A stretch of DNA of 35,685 nt from Lysobacteraceae bacterium (GTDB taxonomy: Bacteria; Pseudomonadota; Gammaproteobacteria; Xanthomonadales; BQJN01), in the NCBI GenBank assembly GCA_021604725.1, contig BQJN01000048.1, positions 1 to 35,685 of the forward strand, in the 5' to 3' direction. Positions 18,601 to 28,281 of the stretch are shown piece by piece. The translations under genes and the position numbers were made by a program. The notes under the pieces are model-generated. The model searched no databases, was not told where the DNA came from, and saw only the letters and a list, made by a program, of their open reading frames with translations. Position 1 is the first letter of the stretch, and each line of letters opens with the position of its first letter.

Positions 18601-20055
18601 ATGGAATGCGGCAAAACCAACCTGACTGGCTTGGCGAAACTGGAGCGGCGAATCAAATGCAAGCTGAACAATATCCGTCGTAGAAAGGGGGGCTGTTGGC
18701 AGCCGGCCATTGGTGCGCTTGTCTTTGCTTCGGCATCGATGGCGCAAGTGGAACGTATCAGCACGCCTATCGCCGGTGGTGAAGCCAACCACGGCAGCTA
18801 TCAAGCTGCGCTTTCGTACGATGGAAGTGTAGTGGCCTTTAGGTCGACAGCGGACAACCTGGTCGCTGGTGACATCAACCAGTTCCCTGATGTCTTTGTC
18901 CGCGACATGGTCGCCAATACCATGGAGCGAGCCAACGTCGACGACATGGGCGATGTGATCGCAGCTTCCTTCTACCGGGGAGCCTATGCACCCAGCATCT
19001 CTGACGATGGCCAGCGCGTGGCCTTTAATAACTACACAGGCTATGCAGACGTATGGGTGCGTGACCGGCTCGCCAATACCACCGTCAAGGTGTTTCCACT
19101 GACTGGCTCATCAACCAACAATGGTGACAGAGAGGCGCGCCAGGAAGCGGACTTGTCTGGCAATGGTCAGTTTCTGGCTTTTCACTCAATCCGTAATTTC
19201 CAGTCTTCCGGGCCGGTCGAGGCTCAGCCAAAAGATGACGATGGAAACAGTGTGCATGATGTTTTCTGGTATGACTTGCAAACCACGCCCACCCCACCAG
19301 CTGAGCGACTGAGCCGCCCGGACTTTGCCGACAGTAGCAGCTGTGTGGGCGACCCGGCGATGGACTGCCCGGAGACCAATGCCGATGCCTACTCTGCATC
19401 CATTTCCGACGACGGTCAGCGCGTCGCGTTTTACTCCTTTGGCTCAAACCTGGTGGTTGCAGACACCAATGATTACGAAGACGTGTTCGTCAAATTTCGC
19501 TTTGACGGGGCCAGCGAAGAAGGCATTGCTGGACCCATTGTTCGAGTCAGCGTGTCCAGCATGGGCGCTGAGGCGAACGATGCCAGCAAACAACCCGTCA
19601 TCTCCGGTGACGGCAATGTGGTCGCGTTTCGGTCACTGGCAAGCAACCTGGTAGCAGGAGATACGAACGCACAATGGGATATTTTTGTTCACGACCTGAG
19701 CACATCAATGACCACCAGGGTCAGCGTTTCAAGCGCAGGAGAGCAGGCAAACCACGATAGCTTCTCGCCATCGCTCTCTGCTGATGGTCGCTATGTTGTG
19801 TTTCGCTCAAATGCGTCAAACCTGGTCGCAAATGATGACAACCAACGCCACGATATTTTCGTTCACGACCGGCAGACCGGACAAACTGCAATTGTCAGCG
19901 AGCCAGGCACTGGCAACAGCGCAGATGGCCATAGCTACGAACCGACCATTTCCGGCGATGGCAATTGGATCGCCTTCGAATCCGATGCCACCAACCTGGT
20001 CGTCGACGACACCAATTCCGAACGCGACATCTTCCGTGCCGCCAACCCACTGTGA
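18601..20055 (+). CDS. Secreted TolB-like (PD40/WD40-like) beta-propeller protein
   Basis: A 484-residue exported protein made of about six repeated propeller blades. The clearest copies read SGDGNVVAFRSLASNLVAGD, SADGRYVVFRSNASNLVAND and SGDGNWIAFESDATNLVVDD, each followed by a D-I-F-V-H-D-type strand. The hydrophobic segment near residues 38-49 (ending ASASMAQ) looks like a signal sequence with a long basic leader, so the true start could be later, but no ATG, GTG or TTG in frame is better placed. The protein ends directly after the last blade. It lies 11 bases before the RHS gene and is surely co-transcribed with it. Its binding partner is unknown. Confidence 0.85.
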   Translation: MECGKTNLTGLAKLERRIKCKLNNIRRRKGGCWQPAIGALVFASASMAQVERISTPIAGGEANHGSYQAALSYDGSVVAFRSTADNLVAGDINQFPDVFVRDMVANTMERANVDDMGDVIAASFYRGAYAPSISDDGQRVAFNNYTGYADVWVRDRLANTTVKVFPLTGSSTNNGDREARQEADLSGNGQFLAFHSIRNFQSSGPVEAQPKDDDGNSVHDVFWYDLQTTPTPPAERLSRPDFADSSSCVGDPAMDCPETNADAYSASISDDGQRVAFYSFGSNLVVADTNDYEDVFVKFRFDGASEEGIAGPIVRVSVSSMGAEANDASKQPVISGDGNVVAFRSLASNLVAGDTNAQWDIFVHDLSTSMTTRVSVSSAGEQANHDSFSPSLSADGRYVVFRSNASNLVANDDNQRHDIFVHDRQTGQTAIVSEPGTGNSADGHSYEPTISGDGNWIAFESDATNLVVDDTNSERDIFRAANPL

Positions 20056-20066
20056 GAGGCTCAGTC

Positions 20067-23000
20067 ATGCACACTACGCAGATCGGCCGGCTTGCCGCAA
20101 TCGCCCCATCAACCATTTCACCGTCGCACGGCACACCCGTGCAGACACGAAAAAGCCTGGCCTGGTTGGCATGCTTGCTCTTGGTGATCAACCCGGCAGT
20201 TTCTGAAGAAAAGCTGCAATCAAGAGGAAACCCAGCCGATCTCATTTTCCAGAACAGCTTCGAGGGTCCGTTCTTTAGCGATGACTTCGAGGGGCCACCA
20301 ACGGTTTGTTTCTCCGAGATCGGCAATTTTGTGATTGTCGTCGGCGACACACTGAGCGCCCAGCTAACGGCTACCTCCACCGATCCGGCCTCAGTACTCA
20401 GCTTCTCAAAAGTCAGCGGGCCCGCCGATCTGGACATCGGGACTTCCAGTGGCGCACTGAGCTGGACCCCCGCTGCGAGCGACCTTGGCTCGCACACGAT
20501 CATCGCAGCAGTGAGTGACCAATTCGGCCATCAGGATCGCATCGAATTTCTGATCGAGGTGGTCGAGGCCCCGGACGGCGGCGGCCTGCCGAACCAAGCG
20601 CCACAGATTCAGCCAATCAACGATCAAATGATCAGCGTCGGCGGCTCACTGCAGATACAGGTGATCGCCAGCGACCCTGAACTCGGCACCTTGGTCTACG
20701 ACTTGCTGTCAGCACCCAGCGGCATGAGTATTGGCGCTACCGGGCTAATTGACTTTGTTGCCGGCAGCGACCAGGCCGGCCTGTATTCTGTCGCCGTTCG
20801 AGTTCGCGATCCCGCTGGCCTGGCCGCTACCGCGCATTTCGGCCTGACTGTGGCCGCAATCAACCAGGCTCCGCAAGCGGTCGATGATGGCTACGAAGCG
20901 GTAGAACAGGAGACACTGATCGCTGCGCTGCCTGGCGTGCTGATCAACGACAGCGATCCTGACCAGGACCCGCTGACTGTCAGCTTGCAGCAGGATGCCT
21001 TGTTCGGCTCACTTAGCCTCAACAGCAACGGATCCTTTAGCTACACACCAGACACGCCCCCGCTGAGCCCCTTAGGCTTCGTCTTGAAACACAACATACT
21101 CAGCCCGAGCGGCGGGCCAAATTCGACACCAAGGATTGGCGATGTTGATGCCGATGGCGTGACCGACCTGGTAGTGCGTTATGGCAACGGCGTTGCTGGC
21201 GCGAATCGCATGTTGGTAGTACGCGGCGACACCGGCGCTACGGTTTACCACAGCCCGCCTTATGATCGCAGCGTGCAAGTCCACTCCGGCACCGATATTC
21301 TCGCCGACATTGACCTCGATGGTCGTCTTGAGATGATCTCGGTGGGGGGCGAAGGTGGCCGCAGCTCAACGCAGGATGGCCACAAACTGGTCGCCATGGA
21401 ACATGACGGAACGTTCAAGTGGATTAGTGACCCGCTCCCTGAAGTGGGGATTTTCGAGGGGGCCACGGTGCCGCAGTCGTCCTTTGGTCCGTCTGAAATC
21501 GCAGTGGCTGACCTCGATCAGGACGGCACGCCAGAGATTATCGTCGGCACCGCTCAACTTGGCGCGGCCACACGCATCGGCGTCGTCGTCTTCGATAACC
21601 AGGGCAAGCATCTGTTCACTGGCTACGCCCGAGACGAAGACTTCGGCAGCCTGGGTTCACAATCCATTGAGGCCTATCCGGAAGTGGTAGATCTGGATTT
21701 GGATGGCGACCTGGAGATCTTGATCCTGTCGGCTGCCTTTTCCCACGCCGGTGCAGCGTTGTGGACCGTCCCAAATGTGACCAACAACGAAACGCGAGCA
21801 ACGCCGATCGCCGCCAATCTGGACAACGATCCCTTCCCTGAACTGGTGCGAGCCTCGACCTCATCCAGCACCATGGCTTTGAACCATGATGGCAGTGTGC
21901 TTTGGGACGTACCCACCGAATTTGCGTTTGACACGCTTGGTGTGCCCATTGCCCTGGGTGATGTTGATGACGATGGACTATCGGACGTGCTGTTGGCGAA
22001 CAACAGTTTTGGTCCGGGCTTTTTACAAGTGCTCAACGGTATCGATGGCTCATTGAAGTGGCAGTATCCTGCAATGGGCGAAGCAGGCATCAACTTCAAT
22101 AAGCTTGCACCGACCGTCTTTGACCTTGATCGGGATGGTGCCACCGAAGTGGTGTTGTTTGATTCTGATCGCGTTATCCACCTGCTGAACGGCAGTGATG
22201 GAACGCTGATCGACACGTACGATTTCGGCCTCGACTCTGGCAGCTCCATAGGGTTTCCGATTTTCGCGGACATCGACCAGGATGGTGCCTCCGAACTGGT
22301 GCTGGCAGGTAGTTTTGAGTTTGGCACCGGTACCAGCACTGTCGCGTGGGTGTTTGAAGGCCCCAATGATGACTGGAAGCCTGCCGGGTCAATTTGGAAT
22401 CAGCAAAACTTCCACGTTACCAACATCAACCCAGACGGCAGTGTTCCACAGTTTGAGCAACCGCACTGGTTGGTTCCAGGTCTAAACCAGAATCGCGTCA
22501 ATGGTTTGTTGCCCGAGCTTCGCGCAGAAGCCTATGACGAATTCCACTATCGCGTTTCCGACGGCGCATTGACCGACGACGCCATTGTCTATTTGACAGT
22601 GCGTCCTGGCGGGCACCCGCAGATCCTGTCGCAACCCAAGCAGACGGCAACCGTAGGCATTGCATACGCCTATGCGCCTACGGTGACCGACCCCGATGCC
22701 GGCGAGACCTTCCTGTTTGCTCTGACCACAGCGCCTGCTGGCATGTCAATGGACTCAGACACTGGCTTGATAGCTTGGATCCCGCCAGCGACGGGCACTT
22801 ACCAGGTCGGCTGGTCGGTAACCGATTCCGTTGGGCTGGTCGCAGTTCAGACCTACTCAATCGAAGTCGGCGATCCGGTGCAGGTACCTGACGTGGTCGG
22901 CGAGCTAATGGCCACCGCCGAGTCGGTTCTTGACGCTTCCAACCTGCAAACGGGCCGTATCACCGAACGATTTGACCCGGAGTTCGTGGTTGGATCGATC

Positions 23001-26000
23001 GCCTCGCAATCGCCACCGGCTGGAGCGACAGCGGAATTCGGCGGTTCTGTGGACTTGGTTGTTTCCCTGGGGACCGCGCCCGAAGACATTGACAATGACG
23101 GCGACACCTTCACCGAGAACGAGGGCGATTGCGACGATGCCGACAACACCATTTTCCCCGGTGCGAATGACCCATTGGGCGATGGTATTGATCAAAACTG
23201 TGACGGTATCGACGGTGAGCTGGCTCTGGTCTCGATTGTCGTTGAGCCGGCAACCAGCGTGTTGCTCAGTGGCAAGCGCATTGCATTTACCGCCGATGGA
23301 ATCCGCGATGACGGCACTGCGTTCAACCTGACCGGGCTGGGCAACTGGTCCAATAGCGACCCCAATGTGGTGACCTTTACGCCAGACGGTTTTGCGCGCA
23401 CGCTGGCCGCTGGCATGGCGACAATCAGCGTTGAGTATCAGGGCGTGACCGGCACCGCCATGGTGACCGTCGTCGGCGGTGTTTCAGCTGACCAGACTCC
23501 GCCGGTAGCCCTAATCGACTCACCGATTGACGCGATGGAAATCACCGCGCCGGTCGAGGTGATTGGTACAGCCAGCGATGCCAATCTACTGCGCTGGGAC
23601 ATGAGTATTTCGCGTGGTCAGGATGAGCCGCGCACCTTGATTGCTACCGGCACCAACACCGTCAATGGCGGCCCACTTGCCGAGCTCGACCCTACGATGC
23701 TAATGAACGGTCTGTACCTTCTCACTTTGGAGGTCTTCGACCGCGGCGGTAACGTTACCGCAGCAAGCAGTACTGTTGAAGTCGATGGCGACTACAAGGT
23801 CGGCAATTTTACTCTCGCGCAACAGGATTTGAGCGTAGCCCTGGCCGGCTTGCCGATCGATGTTGTTCGCAAATATGACAGCCGTGACAAGACGCAAGGC
23901 GACTTTGGTTTCGGCTGGCAAATGGTGCTCGACAGCGCCAGCGTCAGCGCAACTCGCGTTTTGGGTAGCGGCTGGGAGGTTGCGGGCGGTGGCCAGAGCT
24001 TTGCCTTGGTGCCCAAGGGCGACCACATGGTGAGCGTTACCCTGCCCGATGACACTGTCGAGACATTTCGACTGCAAGTCACACCCAGTTTCAACTTCCT
24101 GGTGCCGTTTTCGCTGCTGCAAGCCAAATTCTTGCCCGTTGGCAATGCCAAGGGCTCATTGACGACGCTCGACAACGCAAACCTGATCATCGTTGATGCA
24201 CAGCCAGGCGTCGTACAGCTACTTGACGACTCCACATTCGATGTCTTCAATCCGCAGCGGTTTAGCTACGTCACACAAGGCGGCACTGAATTTGTCATTG
24301 ACCGTGAGCTGGGCTTGCAGTCGGTAACGGATATTGACGGAAATTCGCTCACATTCACCGAGGCGGCGATCACGCACTCATCAGGCAAGAGTCTGACCTT
24401 CAGCCGCGACTCCCTGGGTCGGATCTCACAAGTCACTGACCCCATGGGACATTCCCAAAACTACAACTACGATGGCCTCGGTAACCTGGCTCGGCATGTG
24501 GATGCGATGGGCAATGTAACCACCTTCCGCTACGCTCGCGATCACGTGTTGTTGGAGGTCATGGATCCGCTCGGTAATCGAGCAGTTCGAACCGAATACG
24601 ACGCATCCGGGCGAATGATCTCCTTGACCGATGCGGCTGGAAACCGATTTGAATTCACCCACGACGTCGATGGTCGAGAAGAACTGATCACCGATCCGGC
24701 CGGCAACATTCAGCGTTTGCTATTGGACGATGACGGCAACATTCTGATCAAGGAGAGCACCGTCACTATTGAGGGTGTGCCAACGGTCGCCACCGAAACC
24801 TTTGAGTACGATGACCGAGGCAATGAGACAGCGGTGGTAGATGCCGATGGCGTTCGAACCGAATACAGCTACGATGCCGATGACAACATCATTCAAACGG
24901 TGGTTGATCCTGGCGGGCTGGCGATCACAACCTCCGCCACCTACAACGAGTTTGGCCAGAAACTGACCGAAACCGATGCGCTGGGCCATGTGTACACCAA
25001 CGAATACGACGATGACGGCAACCTGACCAGAACCATCGACCCGCTGGGCAACGAAACCCTTTATACCCACGCCGACAACGGACAGGTTCTCACTAAAACT
25101 GACGCGCTGGGCACTGTAACAACCCGGCAGTACCAGGCGAGCGGAGCACTGACAAGCGAAGAAACCATAGACATCAGCGGTTTTCTGGTTGCCAGGACCA
25201 CTTATTCGGTAGACGCCAATAACAATCGGACCAACAAGTTCGAATACCGCATGGTCAATGGCGTATTGACAGCCTTTAACACCCAGTATTTCTACGACAA
25301 CGCCAATCGACTGATCCAGACCATAGACCCGTTGGGTAACGTAAGCAGCCAAACCTACAACGGCGTCGGGCAAGTCGCTACAAGTACGGACGCCAATGGG
25401 CACACGACCGAGTTTGAGTACGACGAGACAGGCCGGCAGACATTGGTGCGCTTCCCTGATGGGTCAACCACAAGCAAACAATATGATGCTCGTGGCAGCC
25501 TTATCGCTGAAACCGACGAGTTGGGTCGAACGACATCCTATGAATACGATGAGCTGGGCCGACAAGTGGCTGTTGTTCACCCTGATGGGGCGCGCGAAGA
25601 GACGGTATATAGCCCGGCAGGCCGTGAGCTGGCGACCATTGACGCACTGGGCCGGCGCACCGACTTGAGTTACGACTCGGCCGGTCGAGCATTCCGCACA
25701 ACGTTGCCGGAAGTTGTTGACGCCAGGGATGGATCGATGGTCCGTCCAGTGATCGAATCAACGTTCAACGATGCCGGTCAGGTAGTTGCGCAAACCGACC
25801 CCAATAGCAACCAAACCAACACAAGCTACGATGCTCTGGGGCGACCGACCCAAACCACGTTTGCTGACGGCAGCAGCACCTCGATGACCTACGATGCCTT
25901 GAACCGAATTGTTAGCCGGACTGATGAGTTGGGCCAAACGGTAGCGTATGAGTATGACGCCAGAGGCAACCTGCTCAGCGTTACCGAGCCGGCCCCCACA

Positions 26001-28181
26001 CGAGGCGCTGGGAGCAAAGTCACAAGCTACACCTGGGACCTAATGGGTAACCGCTTGACCCAGACCGATGCACTCGGACGCACCACTCGATATGAATACG
26101 ATGCCTTGGGCCGCGCGACCAAATCGGTGCTGCCGGGCGGACAATTCTCAACGGCTACCTTTGACCCGGTCGGCAACCTCATCGAGCGCGTTGATTACAA
26201 TGGCGATCGGGCGACGTTTGTCTACGATGAACGCAACCGACTGATTCAGTCCAACCAGGCTGACGGCAGCGTTGAAACCTTCGGCTACCTGGCCAATGGT
26301 TTACGTGATCAAGCGACCGGATCTGAAGGCATTGTCAGTACCACCTATGACAGCCGCGATCGCGTACTCACTGTCACTCAGAGCACCGGCATGATTAGTT
26401 ATGTTTATGACCTGGCAGGACAGCAAACGGCCATGAGCTCGCCCAATCAATCGGTGCTGTACGGCTATGACGCCATTGGGCGTTTGCAAACCATCACCGA
26501 TGCTAGCGGCACCACCAACTACGGCTACGACCCGGCAGGCAACAAGGTCCTGATTGAGCGACCCAACCTGTCCACCAGCGAGATGCTGTTTGATACCCGC
26601 AATCGCACCACGCATATTGAACACAGAGATGCGGGCGACAACTTGATCGATCGCTACATCTATTCCTACGACGACAACGGCCAACGCAGCAGTTTAACCA
26701 CTGCCGATGGCACCACCGAGACCTATGTGTATGACAACCTGCGGCGGTTGGTCAATGCCACTCGAATAGGAAACAACCCGTTCAACATTAGCTACAGCTA
26801 TGACCTCGTTGGCAACCGTACCTCCATAGATCGTGATGGTGTGTTCGAAAGCTATGTTTACGATGACAACGACCGGCTGTTGAGCGCGGGCACCACGACG
26901 TTCACCTATGACGGCAACGGCAACCGTACCGCAATGATTGCAGACGGGGACTTGACGCGTTACCGCTGGGACGGCGAAGGGCAGCTAACAAACATCGATG
27001 TTAACGGGTTGGAGCTGGCGACGTTTCGTTATGACGTCGACGGCAATCGCACCGGCGTTGACCGACCTGGCAGCAGCGAGCAGTTCTTGATCGACCGCCT
27101 GAGTCGAACCGGCTACCCGCAGATCATCGAGGAAAGTGATGGCGATGATTTGCTAACGGCCACTCACACCTACGGTGCCGACTTGCTGGCGTCCACCCGA
27201 GGCGCAACTGAGTATCCACTGGTGGACGGACTCGGTAGTACGCGCGTTGTAATCGACGACAGCACGGCGACGATGGCGTCGACCGACTATGCACCATTTG
27301 GCGAGGTCATCGCAGAAAGCGGATCATCGCTGAACCCCTATCTATTTGCCGGAGAACGCGAGGAAACGGCGGTTGGTGGATACGACTTACGTTCGCGTTT
27401 CTATGACCCGAGTATCGGTGCGTTTCTGGGTCGCGATGCGTTCAGGGGCACGCTGGAAGTGCCGGTGACACAACACCCGTATCTGTACGCTGCATCCGAC
27501 CCGGTCAACAGCATTGATCCATCGGGCAATATCGACCTGGTGAGCCTGGTGCAATCGATTCAGATCATCGCAACCCAAATCGCCATCAGAGCACCAACCG
27601 CATGCTCGGCACTTACAGCAGCCAAGAACGGTGAGAGGATCGCTGGCTTGGCCGTAGTCGGTCTGAACCTCGCTATCAACGCAGCGTTCATCAGCAGCGT
27701 CTCACTGACCTCTGGGACAATCAAGCTGCCGCCAATACCGCTGCCCAAATCAATCAAGAAGTACAAGTCGATTGGTATCGGACTCAACTTCACGCCGGAC
27801 AGCCGCAGCTATTCGCTGGGCTTCAACAAGGCTGACGAGAAAAATGACACCAGCCCTGCGATCGGCATTAGCGCTGAATTCAAAGGTGACGGTCCGCCGA
27901 AACTCAGCGGTTCATTGTCCGACTCGGTAACGATACCGCTGGTACCCGTCACCTATTGTGGAAAGGTCATCGGCGAACTGAATGCTGGCGCTGAAGCCAA
28001 GTTGGGAGTCGGTGGGACATTCGGCAAGGGTGGTGGCGCGGCGTTCGTTGGAGAGCTAACCGGATTCGTTGGCTTGGCCATTCCTAAAGAGGGCACGGTT
28101 GTAGACTTCAAGGTTTCATTGTTCAAGGTTGCCAGCTCGAACAATAGCGGCTCGTTTTCACTACTGGGGTTCCCGTTCTGA
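20067..28181 (+). CDS. Giant secreted mosaic RHS/YD-repeat protein with unknown C-terminal tip
   Basis: A 2704-residue surface or secreted protein. Order: signal segment 29-48; an aromatic/acidic segment LIFQNSFEGPFFSDDFEGP at 59-77; Ig-like (He_PIG/cadherin-like) domains 80-265; a tandem-95-type domain from 266, interrupted near 335-820 by FG-GAP/VCBS propeller repeats with D-x-D-x-D-G loops (DVDADGVTDL, DLDQDGTPEI, DVDDDGLSDV, DLDRDGATEV, DIDQDGASEL) and completed at 823-846; an Ig-like domain to 935; a PASTA domain 938-1005; a MopE-type calcium-binding segment near 1006-1052; a Big_2 domain to 1140; an Ig-like module; RHS/YD repeats 1245-2488 ending in the core motif YLYAASDPVNSIDPSGN; and a 216-residue tip with one hydrophobic helix and glycine-rich strands. 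ATG 20067 has GAGAGG upstream. No immunity gene is adjacent. Confidence 0.93.
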   Translation: MHTTQIGRLAAIAPSTISPSHGTPVQTRKSLAWLACLLLVINPAVSEEKLQSRGNPADLIFQNSFEGPFFSDDFEGPPTVCFSEIGNFVIVVGDTLSAQLTATSTDPASVLSFSKVSGPADLDIGTSSGALSWTPAASDLGSHTIIAAVSDQFGHQDRIEFLIEVVEAPDGGGLPNQAPQIQPINDQMISVGGSLQIQVIASDPELGTLVYDLLSAPSGMSIGATGLIDFVAGSDQAGLYSVAVRVRDPAGLAATAHFGLTVAAINQAPQAVDDGYEAVEQETLIAALPGVLINDSDPDQDPLTVSLQQDALFGSLSLNSNGSFSYTPDTPPLSPLGFVLKHNILSPSGGPNSTPRIGDVDADGVTDLVVRYGNGVAGANRMLVVRGDTGATVYHSPPYDRSVQVHSGTDILADIDLDGRLEMISVGGEGGRSSTQDGHKLVAMEHDGTFKWISDPLPEVGIFEGATVPQSSFGPSEIAVADLDQDGTPEIIVGTAQLGAATRIGVVVFDNQGKHLFTGYARDEDFGSLGSQSIEAYPEVVDLDLDGDLEILILSAAFSHAGAALWTVPNVTNNETRATPIAANLDNDPFPELVRASTSSSTMALNHDGSVLWDVPTEFAFDTLGVPIALGDVDDDGLSDVLLANNSFGPGFLQVLNGIDGSLKWQYPAMGEAGINFNKLAPTVFDLDRDGATEVVLFDSDRVIHLLNGSDGTLIDTYDFGLDSGSSIGFPIFADIDQDGASELVLAGSFEFGTGTSTVAWVFEGPNDDWKPAGSIWNQQNFHVTNINPDGSVPQFEQPHWLVPGLNQNRVNGLLPELRAEAYDEFHYRVSDGALTDDAIVYLTVRPGGHPQILSQPKQTATVGIAYAYAPTVTDPDAGETFLFALTTAPAGMSMDSDTGLIAWIPPATGTYQVGWSVTDSVGLVAVQTYSIEVGDPVQVPDVVGELMATAESVLDASNLQTGRITERFDPEFVVGSIASQSPPAGATAEFGGSVDLVVSLGTAPEDIDNDGDTFTENEGDCDDADNTIFPGANDPLGDGIDQNCDGIDGELALVSIVVEPATSVLLSGKRIAFTADGIRDDGTAFNLTGLGNWSNSDPNVVTFTPDGFARTLAAGMATISVEYQGVTGTAMVTVVGGVSADQTPPVALIDSPIDAMEITAPVEVIGTASDANLLRWDMSISRGQDEPRTLIATGTNTVNGGPLAELDPTMLMNGLYLLTLEVFDRGGNVTAASSTVEVDGDYKVGNFTLAQQDLSVALAGLPIDVVRKYDSRDKTQGDFGFGWQMVLDSASVSATRVLGSGWEVAGGGQSFALVPKGDHMVSVTLPDDTVETFRLQVTPSFNFLVPFSLLQAKFLPVGNAKGSLTTLDNANLIIVDAQPGVVQLLDDSTFDVFNPQRFSYVTQGGTEFVIDRELGLQSVTDIDGNSLTFTEAAITHSSGKSLTFSRDSLGRISQVTDPMGHSQNYNYDGLGNLARHVDAMGNVTTFRYARDHVLLEVMDPLGNRAVRTEYDASGRMISLTDAAGNRFEFTHDVDGREELITDPAGNIQRLLLDDDGNILIKESTVTIEGVPTVATETFEYDDRGNETAVVDADGVRTEYSYDADDNIIQTVVDPGGLAITTSATYNEFGQKLTETDALGHVYTNEYDDDGNLTRTIDPLGNETLYTHADNGQVLTKTDALGTVTTRQYQASGALTSEETIDISGFLVARTTYSVDANNNRTNKFEYRMVNGVLTAFNTQYFYDNANRLIQTIDPLGNVSSQTYNGVGQVATSTDANGHTTEFEYDETGRQTLVRFPDGSTTSKQYDARGSLIAETDELGRTTSYEYDELGRQVAVVHPDGAREETVYSPAGRELATIDALGRRTDLSYDSAGRAFRTTLPEVVDARDGSMVRPVIESTFNDAGQVVAQTDPNSNQTNTSYDALGRPTQTTFADGSSTSMTYDALNRIVSRTDELGQTVAYEYDARGNLLSVTEPAPTRGAGSKVTSYTWDLMGNRLTQTDALGRTTRYEYDALGRATKSVLPGGQFSTATFDPVGNLIERVDYNGDRATFVYDERNRLIQSNQADGSVETFGYLANGLRDQATGSEGIVSTTYDSRDRVLTVTQSTGMISYVYDLAGQQTAMSSPNQSVLYGYDAIGRLQTITDASGTTNYGYDPAGNKVLIERPNLSTSEMLFDTRNRTTHIEHRDAGDNLIDRYIYSYDDNGQRSSLTTADGTTETYVYDNLRRLVNATRIGNNPFNISYSYDLVGNRTSIDRDGVFESYVYDDNDRLLSAGTTTFTYDGNGNRTAMIADGDLTRYRWDGEGQLTNIDVNGLELATFRYDVDGNRTGVDRPGSSEQFLIDRLSRTGYPQIIEESDGDDLLTATHTYGADLLASTRGATEYPLVDGLGSTRVVIDDSTATMASTDYAPFGEVIAESGSSLNPYLFAGEREETAVGGYDLRSRFYDPSIGAFLGRDAFRGTLEVPVTQHPYLYAASDPVNSIDPSGNIDLVSLVQSIQIIATQIAIRAPTACSALTAAKNGERIAGLAVVGLNLAINAAFISSVSLTSGTIKLPPIPLPKSIKKYKSIGIGLNFTPDSRSYSLGFNKADEKNDTSPAIGISAEFKGDGPPKLSGSLSDSVTIPLVPVTYCGKVIGELNAGAEAKLGVGGTFGKGGGAAFVGELTGFVGLAIPKEGTVVDFKVSLFKVASSNNSGSFSLLGFPF

Positions 28182-28201
28182 CGCTGTTGGCCGTGACAAC
28201 G

Positions 28202-28240
28202 GCGGGTTCACAGACGGTGTTGAAAACGGACCCGCTTTAT
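28202..28240 (+). terminator. Weak hairpin after the RHS gene
   Basis: GCGGGT at 28202-28207 can pair with ACCCGC at 28230-28235, followed by TTTAT. The loop of 22 bases is long, so this is only a tentative terminator for the PD40-RHS transcript. Confidence 0.25.
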
Positions 28241-28281
28241 CGTCACTCGGCCGGCTGGGGAATGCGAGCACAAGGGCCCAT

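Noticed and set aside
24720..25403. Long open frame (227 codons) on the minus strand inside the RHS gene
   Set aside because: It is the shadow of the repetitive YD-repeat coding frame; its translation is low-complexity G/V/I-rich and has no domain or ribosome binding site.
24400..27530. Nucleotide repeats that could be a CRISPR-like or satellite array
   Set aside because: The repetition is at the protein level (YD/RHS repeats with variable codons); no constant repeat with regular spacing was seen.
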